64,000 bases of DNA from Isoetes taiwanensis (lineage: Eukaryota > Streptophyta > Lycopodiopsida > Isoetales > Isoetaceae). This document shows positions 11,606-23,144 of the stretch, one piece after another. How positions within the stretch are numbered: the stretch's first letter is position 1; each line of letters opens with the position of its first letter. The notes beneath the pieces were generated by a model. That model was not told the DNA's origin, made no database searches, and saw nothing but the letters and a program-made list of their open reading frames with translations. A program made the position numbers and the translations under genes. The DNA lies in the NCBI GenBank assembly GCA_021234155.1, contig JAJEKV010000056.1, positions 4,546,825 through 4,610,824 on the forward strand, in the 5' to 3' direction.

Positions 11606-12905
11606 ATTTATGTGGCTAAATCTTGTCCATTGATCCAAAGACATTCGACGCCCATATTAAAAGCCCCCCAAATAAGGGGTCATGAGGTGGCCCCATCGGG
11701 AAACCGCAGATCTTGCACCTTCGATGGTCAAGCCGGGACACCTCAATCTTTATACCCAAGGGGGTGCTTGGGGTGGTTTGGCATGTTTTTCATCTCAACC
11801 GTTGATCTCAAAAATGGGCCGAGCCATGCGGTGGCTTACACCAAAATCTCTAAAAATAAGGGGGTGCTTATATAATTGTATTGAAATCCAACTCCAAATG
11901 AAAGTGCAAGAACACAAAAGGCCGGGATCCTCTCGGCCTTCTCGAAAAAATCAAGTTTGATCCATTGAGCCCTTAAATTGTCCGGAAGAAATGACCCAGC
12001 CCATGAATCCAGGAGTAAATTTTTCCACGATAAACACACGTGGCAATCGATTAGAAATGCAACAAAAAGCATCTCAATCTGGTTGTACCTCCACCAAAAG
12101 GCTAAATCGAGTCCGGAATTTCACGAACTCACTCTTGTTGTTTGTTTGCCCTACAAATCAAAGACATTATCAACTGTCGACCAGAAAATCCAAGATAGAA
12201 AGTTCACAGATTAAAAAGCGCCCGGTCCAGACCAACAAGTCACAAATTTGAATCACGGATGCTCCAAATTGGAAAGCGAGGGGGAAAAAGGCTTATCCGG
12301 ACCAGCACCGACCAAGGCAAGGGAAAAAAATTGGGAGCACGCGTTGCAAGAGATCCTTTGCCTTTCCGTAAATTTGGGGGGAACTTCAACGGCTAAATTT
12401 CGACCATTGAGAACAAATTAACGCCTTATATTAAAAGCCCCAAATAAGAGGGCTTTCAATCTTGGCCGTAGATCTTGCACCTTCGATGGTCGGGGCCGTG
12501 ACACCTCAACCTTTATACCTGGGGGGTGCTTGGGGTGGTTTGGCATGTTTTCATCTCAACCGTTGATCTCAAAAATGGACTTCAAGCGGCATGACACCAA
12601 AATCTCTAGAAATAAGGGGGTGCTAAGGGTGGTTTGGCATGTTTTCATCTCAACCGTTGATCTCAAAAAATGGGCGGTGACACCAAAATCTCTAGAAATA
12701 AAGGGGTGCTCCATTTTTTTGAGATCAACGGCTGAGATGAAAAACATGCCAAACCACCCCAAGCACCCCCCTTGGGTATAAAGATTGAGGTGTCACGCTC
12801 CGACCATCGGGAAGTCAAGATCTACGCTTAGGATGGGGCCACCTCATGATCCCCTATTTGGGGCTTTTAATATGGGCCATTGGATTGAGGGGATTCTATC
12901 TAGAC
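11606..12905. mobile_element. Fold-back (long terminal inverted repeat) element, non-autonomous
   Basis: A left arm at about 11634-11812 (ATTAAAAGCCCCCCAAATAA, ATGAGGTGGCCCCAT, GGGGTGCTTGGGGTGGTTTG, CATCTCAACCGTTGATCTCA) recurs as reverse complement at about 12708-12890. Between them lie a second direct copy (about 12397-12612) and a third partial direct copy (about 12613-12705), so the element has been rearranged internally. No transposase frame is visible. Long arms with AT-rich filler suggest a fold-back or Mutator-like non-autonomous transposon. No target duplication could be fixed, because the arm ends diverge gradually. Confidence 0.6.
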
Positions 12906-15282
12906 CGATAGAGTAAATCCATAAGGGGTCCGGGTCGCATAAGCCTTTTTCCCCCTCGCTTTCAAAAATGCCGGTTCAAAGGCATCATGGCCTTTGTTGG
13001 GCAAATTCGGGGTAGAGAAGGTTTGTTGGGATGAAACTAAGAATTTCCGGTTGAGTTAGCGCATTGTAGGGAAAAATTCTTGTAGATTTTTATGCATATT
13101 TGTATAAGGGTAATGCAAATTTCCGAATGGGAACTGAAAATATATCGGCTATTTTGATAAAAGAGTAGGAAAATTTCCGATTGGGTTTAAAACTTTGCCC
13201 AACACTCATGGCAAAAATAGAAGGTATTGTTTTGTCGGGATAGCTGCCTGATGGATGTTTTGGTCGCTGGAATTTGGAATGGGAAGCAACCACAAAATGC
13301 ATGTCGGATCGCGGATATTTTGGTCGCTAGAATGGAAGCAAGCAACCACAAAATGCATATGCATGGGATCAGGCCTCGCCTTTTAAAAATCTTTGTGGCA
13401 TTGGGGATTTATACACCAAACTTTTTTTAAATCCTAAAGGATAATTTCCTAAGGGTTATTATTTGCCGGCAACAAAGCGCATTCAACCGGTAAATTCCTT
13501 CCACATGCAAAAACCGCAGGAAAATTCCTTCCCATAAACAAGTCATCCAGAAAGTACATTTTTTTAACAAGAAATTTTATTCCATATTTCTGAAAAGTAA
13601 GATGCAAGAGAATGGAAATAATGTAAACACCTTCAAGCAAAATCTTTTGTTCACAAAACGAGATAACAAAAGTTTAAAACTTCCAACTTATAACATTTCA
13701 AAAATTCAAGATCATTCTCACTTTGAAAACTGCTTCTTCCTCTACATGTGGGGAACTCCAAATCTTCATCTATAAAAACGGTTTGGGATCCCTCAATTTC
13801 ACGAGGAGTACCGGTGTAAATGTGCCTAAAACTTTTGCAGCTGATTCCCAATGTTTTATCTTTGGTAGAGAAGTCAAATTTTTCAAGACTTGAACCCTCT
13901 ATTAACAATCTGGACCAAGGCTTAACAGTGACTTTAACTTATTTCTATACTTCACTTTTATGATATTCACCCTACTAAATCCCGTTGGGGTGGTGTTGCC
14001 GGCGGCATCGCAACATTGCACAAAATTTTGCCACTTTAGTAGCTCTCGATATTTTAGAGCCCATGTTTCCATACAGAAATCATAATCTCAAGTATCCGCG
14101 AAGCTCTTTCCCAAAATCAGGTACTAGCTTGCATCCTAAATTTTGGAAATTCTTTCAAGACTCTGATCCTTATCTATAAAGGCATGATACTCTTTCCCAT
14201 AATGCCGCTTTTTTTCCTTCCAAAAAATCAGCAAGCTTATAATTCGGTCTCCCAAAATTACGCAATTCTCTTGCTCGTTTTGGCATATTGATCTGGGCTA
14301 AAACCTTTAGGCATGATAAGCCTTTCCCTCTTGTTCTCGCATACGATCTTTTTAAAGATGCAATTATGGTGGAAAATCGTCTTGAAATGCCATTGTTGCG
14401 TGTTAAAGATCCTCCAGCTAGTATTGACCTTCTCATCTCCCTCCTCTATACAACCAAAATGGGAACTAATAAAAATCCGCTATTTGAAAAAAAAAATATA
14501 ATAACCTTTCTAAAACTATTTCCGGTTATTTCTATAAGCAACCGGTAAAATCCTTCTTTTTTCACTTCCGATAATAACCCGTTGAGTGCTGGAATTTTTC
14601 ATACGGAACCACTTCCTGCGGAATTTTTAGCTAGATAGGAATTTTTTATTTTAGCCGGTAGTCGGATATAGTTCCCCGGAATTTGGCGTACAGGTGGTCG
14701 GATTCTTTCCGGCCATTTTGGCCGCCCATCTCGGTGTCTTTTTGACATGTAATCGGTTGTTCGAGTGGCTGCATCATTTCCGCTTATGAGCTCTGGCGAT
14801 TGTTGTTCGGCTGTGGCAGAACTAGGGAAGCATAACAGGGCTTGGAAACTAGATCTTGCCGTCAATTTTCGGCCTCAGCTTCTGATTCAGGGATGAACCA
14901 TTTCATATTTGGGCTTTAATATCTTTGCAAAACAGAGGATTCAGGTCTCAGAATATCCAGATTCTGGCAGCCACTAGAGGATCTGTTTAATGGTTTAGCC
15001 GAAAAGAGGTATTTTGGCTTTGATCTGTTGGTTTGCCTTATCAAAGTCGTTGATGACTGTTGCCAGATTTTTGGCCCACAGAGCCTTGCTCATGGTGATA
15101 ACATGCCAGTCGGATATGCTGGATGCAAATTTGGATACATGGCTTTAGGTGATTTATGACTCTTATATCCAATCTATATTCTGGGTTTTAAGAGTCGATG
15201 ATGTCAAAAGGCTGTGGCTCGGGCATGCCAGGATGTGAATCTAACGTTCCATAGATTTCTATAACTAGCTCGGGCATGCCAG
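12906..15282. other. Spacer with small repeats, no supported gene
   Basis: A 61-bp duplication lies at about 13250-13362 (TTTTGGTCGCT...GAA..GGAAGCAACCACAAAATGCAT, twice). Open frames up to 88 codons on both strands show no domain. The right part (14600-15280) has a gene-like, less AT-rich composition and CTCGGGCATGCCAGGATG occurs twice (about 15217 and 15268), the second overlapping the start of the exon below. Confidence 0.35.
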
Positions 15283-16776
15283 GATGCTGAAAAGCTTGAC
15301 ATGAAGGCTAGAGCAAAGGTTCAGCGGATAAGAAGGATAGCTATGGTAAGGCATTGGTTTTCCTTTGATTTTCCTTTTGTACAGATGGTTGTACAGTTGC
15401 ACAAGTTTATTGTATGCCTCTATCTAAGGGATTGCAAAGTTTATTGTGTGGTATCATATGTATGGAATTGGAGAAATTGCAACTACAGAAATAAGAATGG
15501 CAGCTAATGAACACTGGAATGATGGAGGACTTGAAGTGCGTAATCTCCAAACCTGATTTAATGAATAAAATAGAATTTATGGAATGCATAACTATATACT
15601 TCCATTTTTTTCTGACCGGCTTGCATTCCAACATTTCCAGGTCTGAAACAAATCTTCCTCTTTGTTGCCCCGTACGTAAACCTTATTTTCTTATTGTAAT
15701 CTTTGTGCTGATTCTTCTATGCTGGACTTAAATTTTCGACCTCTTTCTAGTTGTGAGTTGCCCTGTTATGCTACATGCTGAGGTTTAGGGTTACAAAGAT
15801 CCAAAATCCTTAAGGTACGTTGCCTATCTATCACTACAATTGTCAACTACCTTCATAGGCTTATTAGTCAGGTATCCTGGATCTTGCATTTATTGATACG
15901 ATGCAAGGGAGGTTGAGCTTGCTCAAGCTTTGCTACAGACTCCATAAATAGGCATTTGAATATATAGCCAGGAGCATCAGACAGATGTGCTTCTGGAATT
16001 GTAGGCCGCAATCTGTAAGAGGGCCTTTAATGATGCTAAAGTTTCTGTCTTGTCCACTGTTATTCTATGTCCTTATAGTGCTACTTGTGCCATTTCCGAA
16101 ATGTAGTTACACGTCAAAAACAGAGCTACGGTTAGGAAGTTATCGATCTTCAAAGTTGCTGCTGTAAATTTGTGACAACAGAAGTTCAATACAAGTTTTA
16201 AGTTCAAATTTGCTGTTGTAAATCTGTGTGACAGTAGAAGGTCATAGCATCAAAGCCAAAATCAGATTTTGTTGGCAACTGGATGTGGGCCATAATTTCT
16301 GTATGATTCAAGCATTTCGATCTTTTTGGCGGCATGTTTATTTAGAGCAGGTGGCAGTATAATCAATTTATTGCAGCTTTTTTGGCAATGGGGCAAGTTG
16401 CATTTAGATGTCTCTTGCATTCTTGACCTTTGCTTACATTGCTTTCTCTTTTTGCTGTCTGATGCAGGATGTGCAGGGCCTTATGCCTGCTGCTGAAGAG
16501 AGCTTGACTGATGAAATCATATGGGAGACATTACTGGTACAGTAGTAACTTCAAAGATTAATGGAGCTACTTTCCCATTTTTTTATTTTTGCAGAATAGT
16601 TTGGTATAAGCTGTGGCTATGATATAATCGATGCTTCTTGCCTTCTATGGATTTGGCAACAGACGCACATAGGAATATTTCCAGTTTGATCCAAAGCACT
16701 TGCAGACTGATCGGCTTGCAGGGTATTTTTTGAGGTTCTGGCTTCAAGATGCTTTTCACGGCCAAAACCTACGACA
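15283..16776 (+). CDS. Possible exon chain of an unidentified gene (three exons, phase 0)
   Basis: Three segments with matching splice signals and phase. Exon a, 15283-15345: after CCAG, reading DAEKLDMKARAKVQRIRRIA and ending ATG/GTAAGG. Exon b, 16468-16536: after TTGCTGTCTGATGCAG, 69 nt, reading DVQGLMPAAEESLTDEIIWE and ending CTG/GTACAG. Exon c, from 16685: after TTTCCAG, reading FDPKHLQTDRLAGYFLRFWL and on to about 16776, where a tRNA-like sequence begins. All three join in phase 0. The peptide has a basic helix, then an acidic part. The family is not recognised, and no start or stop exon was found, so this could be a gene remnant or chance. Confidence 0.3.
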
Positions 16777-16821
16777 TTGGACTTTTAATCCAAGAGCCCG
16801 AGTTGGAATCTCGGTAGGGCC
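16777..16821 (+). pseudogene. 3' half of a tRNA-Gln-like sequence (partial tRNA)
   Basis: An anticodon arm (TTGGA / CTTTTAA / TCCAA), a 4-base variable loop, a T arm (CCGAG / TTGGAAT / CTCGG) and the 3' acceptor strand TAGGGCC follow each other with normal tRNA spacing. The run resembles plant nuclear tRNA-Gln in the anticodon stem, T stem and acceptor end, with the anticodon loop changed from CTTTGAA to CTTTTAA and the T loop from TTCAAAT/TTCGAAT to TTGGAAT. No matching D arm or 5' acceptor strand precedes it at the right distance. It is therefore a tRNA fragment or part of a tRNA-derived insertion, not a working gene. Confidence 0.5.
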
Positions 16822-17004
16822 TTCATTACCTCTTCTGCTAAGCGACAGGCATTTAAGAAAACGGGCAAAAAAATTGGGTATATTTTTTTTGGGCATCTTC
16901 AACCCAAATCCGTGGCCTTTGTAGGAGGAATGACCACTGTAAGAAACTGCCGACAACTAAATATAGCTCTTCTCGCATTCTCTGCCGTTCTGTGCGCCAG
17001 ATCT

Positions 17005-17038
17005 GGCCCAACCCATATGTCCATACATGCTGGGCCCA
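17005..17038 (+). promoter_or_regulatory. Pair of GGCCCA/TGGGCC elements upstream of GDSL exon 1
   Basis: GGCCCA at 17005-17010 and TGGGCCCA at 17031-17038 lie about 190-215 bp before the ATG at 17223. TGGGCY (site II) elements are known in promoters of plant housekeeping and growth genes. In the duplicated unit the first has become GGCCCT while the second is kept. Functional assignment is inference. Confidence 0.3.
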
Positions 17039-17222
17039 AATGTTGATCAGAAGGAACAAAGGTCTTTGTAGTTTTGTACCATACTTTGACGGGCCCATCA
17101 CATGAAATGCCGGTTAGTATGGTTGTCTTTTGCTTATTTTTGCTAACAGTTTTGAAAGGACTTGCATTGAAGTCATCTAGTCCGTGTTTTTCAGGATCTC
17201 TGAAGAATTTCGCATTGTTAGA

Positions 17223-18851
17223 ATGGCGCTTATGTCATTGCATTTCTTGTTCTTGACAACCTTGATTCTTTCTGTCTTGGGTAGGTTGCCACTTGCTTTT
17301 TATTGAGCAGATTCATCTGATTTGTAGCAACATTCTTCCTCAATTTCATTTGCTTTTTATTGAGCAGATGATCGGATTTCTAGCAACATTCTTTCCCAAT
17401 TTTATAGATCTGCATTTTCATATGCATGTGTATTGCATGCTTATTTCAAGAGTTAACCTTCCATGAACACAACGTAAATCCTGTAGTAGCAGTTCATAGC
17501 TTTTGCAATTTGATCAGACTATGAGATAACACATTAGCAAATTTAATCTGGGGACTTGCAGACAATGTGCTTCGAGTCGGTTCTCACCCACTGTTTATAT
17601 TTGGTGGCTCATTTGTGGACACTGGCAATGTTAAATCTTGTGGACACTACCGACAACTAAATACAGCTCTTCTCGCATTCTCTGCCGTTCTGTGCGCCAG
17701 ATCTGGCCCTACCCATATGTCCATACATGCTGGGCCCAAATGTTGATCAGAAGGAACAAAGGTCTTTGTAGTTTTCTACCATACTTTGATGAGTCCATCA
17801 CATGAAATGCCGGTTAGTATGGTTGTCTTTTGCTTATTTTTGCTAACAATTTTGAAAGGACTTGCATTGAAGTCATCTAGTCCGTCTTATTGAGGATCTC
17901 TGAAGAATTTCACATTGTTAGAATGGCGCCCATGTCATTGCATTTCTTGTTCTTGACAATGATTTGTAGCAACATTCTTCCTCAATTTCATTTGTTTTTT
18001 ATTGAGCAGATGATCGGATTTCTAGCAACATTCTTTCCCAATTTTATAGATCTGCATTTTCATATGCATGTGCATTGCATGCTTATTTTAAGAGTTAACC
18101 TTCCATGAACACAACGGAAATCCTGTAGTAGCAGTTCATAGCTTTTGCAATTTGATCAGACTATGAGATAACACATTAGCAAATCTAATCTGGGGACTTG
18201 CAGACAATGTGCTTGGAATCGGTTCCCACCCACTGTTTATATTTGGTGGCTCATTTGTGGACACTGGGAATGTTAAATCTTGGGATTCTTCTCGTCCACC
18301 TTGGAAAATTCCATATGGACAGAGCTGGCCTGGACAGTCATCAGGGCGCTATGGCAATGGCCATGTTCTCATGGATCTTGTTGGTATAGTTCTTTCTATT
18401 TGTATACTGCTAGTTTGCACTAAGGTCTTGGAATCGTCATGGCATGTTTTATGTATTTTCCATGTTAAAGTTTCTGGAATGCCAAGAGGGAACTTAATTC
18501 CTTTCCATTTAAATTCAAAGGATTTTGACACAAACATTTCAAGTTTCTAATGCTTAAATTTATCTTCACATTTACTTTTGCAGCTACTTCAATGAGCCTA
18601 CCTACTCCGGTTGCCTATGGACTGAGAGATCCAAGCAAGATATACAGTGAAGGGGTTAACTTTGCAGTTGGAGGCACATGCATAATGCCAGATACTGGAG
18701 GGAGCCCCTATGTTAATGCTCAGATAGATCAGCTTCAAGGAATTATTGGTGTATATACAAAGGACCAGCTTGGCTCTCCTCTTTTCCTGTATGTTAGTGA
18801 TAGTGAAGACTATCTCTACTACCTAAGAAGAGATCAACATTTGCATTGCAA
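17223..18851 (+). CDS. GDSL-type esterase/lipase, 5' and central exons; likely decayed
   Basis: Secreted SGNH-hydrolase family that cleaves ester or acyl substrates. Best model: exon 1 at 17223-17280 encodes the signal peptide MALMSLHFLFLTTLILSVL and ends G/GTAGGT. Exon 2 at 18204-18383 (after GGACTTGCAG) reads DNVLGIGSHPLFIFGGSFVD, then TGN and PWKIPYGQSWPGQSSGRYGN. Exon 3 at 18584-18851 (after TTACTTTTGCAG) holds GVNFAVGGTCIMPDTGGSPY and YVSDSEDYL. The three junctions are phase-consistent. Block I is FGGS instead of FGDS, with the nucleophile Ser kept; block III GVNFAVGG is intact; block II, normally GxND, is SDSED, so the oxyanion-hole Asn is lost. The C-terminal block with the catalytic Asp and His was not found downstream, and the frame stops at 18853-18855 if the donor at 18852 is not used. 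The exon layout resembles At5g03610-type proteins. I judge it a partial gene or pseudogene. Confidence 0.65.
17562..17640 (+). pseudogene. Truncated duplicate of GDSL exon 2
   Basis: After GGGACTTGCAG the sequence reads DNVLRVGSHPLFIFGGSFVD and TGNVKS, nearly as in the complete exon at 18204, and is then cut at the duplication breakpoint near 17640. It keeps its acceptor but has no donor of its own, so its inclusion would lead into non-coding DNA. Confidence 0.75.
17923..17960 (+). pseudogene. Duplicate of GDSL exon 1 without donor
   Basis: Starts ATGGCGCCCATGTCATTGCA and matches exon 1 at 17223 for 38 bases, then joins the intron at GATTTGTAGC. The hydrophobic end and the G/GTAGGT donor are deleted. 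Confidence 0.7.
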
Positions 18852-21293
18852 GTAGGCAACCTAAACGTTACCTTGTTTGGCAACATGTTGTTCATGTGCA
18901 GCTTCCATTCTCAGGCAAAACGAAGTTGAATGACACTATTGAACCATAGGTGCAGGTTCCTCTCATTGGTTTAAGTACAAAAAAATTCTTTAGTCAAGGA
19001 TATCTGTTTTATTTTGCTATGTGGTCTTGTGCCACTTGAAATCTTGCAGTTGGAATCTCAAACAATGCGGCAAAAGACCACAAATCAGTACCAAATCTGT
19101 TTTTATAAATATTGTTCCAGTCATTTTGCGTGTCATGGATATTGATTACTAATGCAAGCGACTGGACTTAAGTGGCCACATTATCGTGCTTGAGGATCTT
19201 GCATTGGCTCATTGGTTTCACACAATTATATTGTCACAAACTTGGAAAAAATGAGATTGGACACATAGAACTCATGAGACTTGACTGAAGATAAATAAGA
19301 GTCTCATTGCAGCTAGAATTTAGGCTTCAAGGATTATAGAATTATTTGATATTGTGAGCACGATTGTTTAAACACTCTGCAAATTTTTACTTCTACATTG
19401 TAAATGAAAAGAAATATATATGTGAATCTAAACTAGTTTTCCCTTATTTGCAGCACCTTGGCCAATGACATATGATAATGACAAAAGTGGCTTGTGGCCT
19501 AAGTTTTAGTCCTTGTGCACGGTGTCACGGTGTGTTATGTTTAGTCATAACTGCTGGCTGGAATAGATTTACAAGAAAAGAATGTCTGATGAAAAGAATG
19601 TGCTCTGATGAGCACAATCAAGGATTCATGTTTTTGCAAGTGACATGCAAATTCGTGATCTGTGGCCTGGATTTCTTCTACTTCTGCAAAAACCATCAGG
19701 TAAAACGCATGTGTGGATTCTGTCTTATGATATATTTGCAATTTGATGAATAAGCTGGGTTTCCTAAATTAAATCCGAATTAGTATAGTGTTTGGGTCAT
19801 TATTCTTTCCCTACCGCTCTAAGCTCATTCTTAGAATGGCTTGGGATAGGGTACCAGATTAGAGACCACACTAGAGATAAGCTGATTATTTCGATTTTAA
19901 CTAATCTGAGCTAACGCACAGCAAGCCTTGCATCCGAGTTTTAATATCTTTTTATCCGAGTTCAAATATCTGCAAAATTATGGTTGTCATGGTCGCCATG
20001 ATTTTTTCCGTGGCGGTATACTTTGCTCGAATGGTAAGTTCCAAGTTGCTGCTCTAGGTTGGTTCGCAGGAAAATGCGATTTTATCTCAATTTCATGTGG
20101 CAGATCTTGCTCATTTGGGTTTGTTGATTTCTTGTTTTCTCTCCATAGCTTCAGCAGCATAGGTTGAGGAGGTAGTCGATCTGTTCCTGCCAAATCTTAA
20201 CACCTAATCTTAGCATTGGCTTTCTTTCCATCCTTTCCAGTCACCATAGGCATTCTGTGGGTTTGTGCCAGTTGGGTTGCGGGATGATAAGAGTTGGAAT
20301 TGGCACATCTTATGTAACTTTATCTAGTGTTCTTGTGTTGTCTAACCATCAAGAAATTTCCACAGGCCAAGAATGACATAGTTTCCCATGGAGCTGTGGA
20401 TAATAAACATGGTGCTTTGAGTCTCGCCACTGACTCAAAAGACATATAGATTACCTTTAACATGTATACTAAATCCCTTAAGTTTCTTTAATATGTCTAC
20501 AAAATTTGTTTTGTTTATTTTGACCTTTTCCTTGCATGTTTCTCCTTGGATTCTCCATACTATTTTTGGAATATAAGAAAATCCCAAGAACTTTTCCAAT
20601 ATGACTTGGGCTTCTAATGGATGACTTTGAATTTAGAAGTGGAGTTAACATCGATCTTGACTCTTGAAATTGACTTTAATTTTTCGAGTCCTGGATCACT
20701 TTGATTTGCAATGCCTTGAATTAGAGAAATTATCTGTTAATTTCTACATCTCTTGAGTTTTAGGCATGTAGGTGAATAGTTTGTTTGGTATCTTTATTAC
20801 CAAACATGGTATAGGACAATCACACACTTTGCAAACTTATAGGTCTGGAGAAGCTTGTTGTAAGCAGTGTTCCAACACACTACTTCTATGTGTGGCCAAT
20901 ATGAATGCATTTTAATGACATGCAATTTTTTGGGCCAATATTTCCCAGGGGTAGTTCCTGTCTTGGTTGGAACAAGATGCAAGAAGTTTGTTACCTTTTT
21001 CTTCATAGGCATGTAGGTGGATAGTTTGTTTGGTATCTTTATTACAAATGATGGCATTGCACGTAATAAATTACTATGTATCTTTTAAGCTATAATGTGT
21101 CTTGCATTTTTTATGTCTCAAAAGGTACGTTATATTTTCTAAGGGCATCGTCATATGTCTGATCAGTCATTCATGGCATGTGCACAGTATTTCGATTTGG
21201 TTGTCTAATTGATTATTTGAGACGCCTGGGATGACATATTGAGGTTGCAAAAGGAAGCTTCAGAATGTAGAGCATTATTTTAGGTTGTTGCCA
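18852..21293. other. Region downstream of the GDSL exons, no supported gene
   Basis: The missing 3' exons of the GDSL gene should lie here, but no catalytic Asp-x-x-His segment was recognised. A plus frame of 93 codons at 19472-19753 is Cys-rich and follows an acceptor-like TTATTTGCAG at about 19453; no domain is seen. At 19980-20033 an 18-codon frame (MVVMVAMIFSVAVYFARM) ends at a perfect donor, ATG/GTAAGT, and could be an exon or coincidence. A 40-bp sequence (AGGCATGTAGGTG.ATAGTTTGTTTGG) occurs at 20764 and again at 21008. Confidence 0.35.
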
Positions 21294-22080
21294 ATATGTA
21301 GCAAAATAACAGGGGGTTCCAGGGGGATTTGATATAGATATAATTCTTGAAACCATAGACCATATCCCTAAAACAATTCAATGGGTTATTATAAAAAAAA
21401 ACATGGATTTAAGATAAAAACAAATCACATTAGCTGACTAGTTAGATTGGTTAAAGTAGTCTTATTAGGACATTGAGTTATTTTGGTAGAGGTTAGAATC
21501 CCTCAGTATTTCATATTCTAAACATTATAGAGGCTTTCGATATACCATCAAAACCTTAGGCAAACTCTCAGATTTGACATCTTAAAATCATAGGCGTCTC
21601 CAATCATAAATGAGCATAATCAAAACGAGAGGTGTCGTGAGACTTCAACATACGGTCAGTCATTAGGATTTGCCAGAGATCCGACGACCGCGGTAGTCGG
21701 GTGCACCTGATTTTAGAATATGTAGCAAAATAACAAAGGGTTCCAGGGGATTTGATATAGATATAATTCTTGAAACCATAGACCATATCCTAAAACAATT
21801 CAATGGGTTATTATAAAAAAACATGGATTTAAAGATAAAACAAATCACATTAGTGACTAGTTAGATTGGTTAAAAGTAGTCTTATTAGGACATTGAGTTA
21901 TTTTGGTAGAGGTTGAATCCCCGGTATTTCATATTCTAAAACCGTTATAGAGGCTCGATATACCATCAAAACCTAGGCAAACTCAGATTTGACATCTTTT
22001 AAAATCATAAGTAGCGCCTCCAATCATAAATGAGCATAATCAAAGCGAGGTGTGTCGAGACTTCAACATACAGATCACGG
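21294..22080. repeat. 424-bp tandem duplication
   Basis: ATATGTAGCAAAATAACA starts units at 21294 and 21718. Both run through GGTTCCAGGGGGATTTGATA, a T/A-rich middle, and CAATCATAAATGAGCATAAT to ACTTCAACATAC. Differences are mostly single-base indels. Non-coding. Confidence 0.75.
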
Positions 22081-22984
22081 GCCACGTGGATAGGATTGAT
22101 CCGGCTTATCTGTGGTAGTCAAAATATTTAGGGCAATTTGTTTTGTGCTTAAACATGGCCTCGAAGTAGTCTATTGATTTCCATGTTTTGTGGCATTTGG
22201 ATATGTTACCCGGCATTTGACTAGAGCTAAGCGAGAATATTAGTTGCATCTTTTGGCATGATGATTTCGCTAGGTTTAGATATGAAAACATATGGTTCAC
22301 ATATGAACGATTAATTTAAGATAGTCTAAAACGATAATATCGTAATGTGTATACCAATGTGTAGAGTCTAATGCAATCCTCTAACAAATTTTCACAAGTT
22401 CTCTACCAAAATTGATTGGCACATTAGATCGATTTATTTGGTGAGGAACTTTGGGTGGGAGTTTGACTAGAGATTTGATAGAAATGGAAGCAAACAGATT
22501 GGTAGTGAGTTTGACCGATGTTGACAGAGAGGTAGATGCATTCGACTTTCACTTTAACTTAAAACCTTTATGAAAAAGTTTCATGCAAAATTTTCATCAC
22601 ATTGTCCATTATACTTTAGAAGGCTTAGGGCTCTTCTTTCTTGTGGGCATGCTAACCAACCGGCAAAGTCTTATGGTATTTACATGCTCATAAAATAGTG
22701 AACCTCACATAGAAACTATAGATTTTGGAATCTGCAGGCTTATTTTTCGAATAGGTTATAGGAAGTGCATGCATTCCAGTTGCAGCCAACACAATTTGTG
22801 AATGTTAATGCATTGCAGGACTATTATATTTTAAATCATTTTAATTGAAAGCCAATTTATTCAATTGGAAGATAAGGATCCCTCATAAGTGTACAACGCG
22901 CAAAATAGTTTGAGATTTAGTGACAATATTGCCAATAAGTTCTTTGACCATGTGTTCCCTTGATTGTTGGTAGTAAAAAGACCA
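22081..22984. other. AT-rich spacer left of array 1
   Basis: No open frame with domain similarity and no strong repeat were seen. Confidence 0.4.
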
Positions 22985-23144
22985 CATCCCTTAACTTATA
23001 ATCTTATACAATCTCTCAGGAATATTGGATAGTCTTATTAGAATGTTGGTAAATGTAAAAATCTTATAGAAATTTGGAAAATTTATACTTCCCAATGTAT
23101 GCACGATGATGCGACAGACACTCCCTCATAGTATAAAGACTTGT
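22985..23144 (-). repeat. Inverted copy of the LINE-interrupted repeat
   Basis: Reverse complement of 1366-1427 joined to 4516-4640. It ends with ACACTCCCTCATAGTATAAA and the TA run that opens array 1. It shows the undisturbed form of the LINE's target (CCCAATG...TGCACGATG without insertion). Confidence 0.5.

Larger units (their letters stand above)
16948..18282 (+). repeat. 0.7-kb tandem duplication carrying the 5' exons of the GDSL gene
   Basis: Unit 1 (about 16948-17640) and unit 2 (about 17649-18282) match closely from CGACAACTAAATA through GACAATGTGCTT to GTTAAATCTTG. Unit 2 lacks about 60 bp that in unit 1 span 17260-17320, including the end and donor of signal-peptide exon 1. Unit 1 stops inside exon 2. 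Each unit thus preserves what the other lost. Confidence 0.85.

Noticed and set aside
19980-20033. Membrane-signal exon with a perfect donor
   Set aside because: Attractive splice site, but no partner exon in a matching phase was found nearby, so it is mentioned only within the spacer entry.
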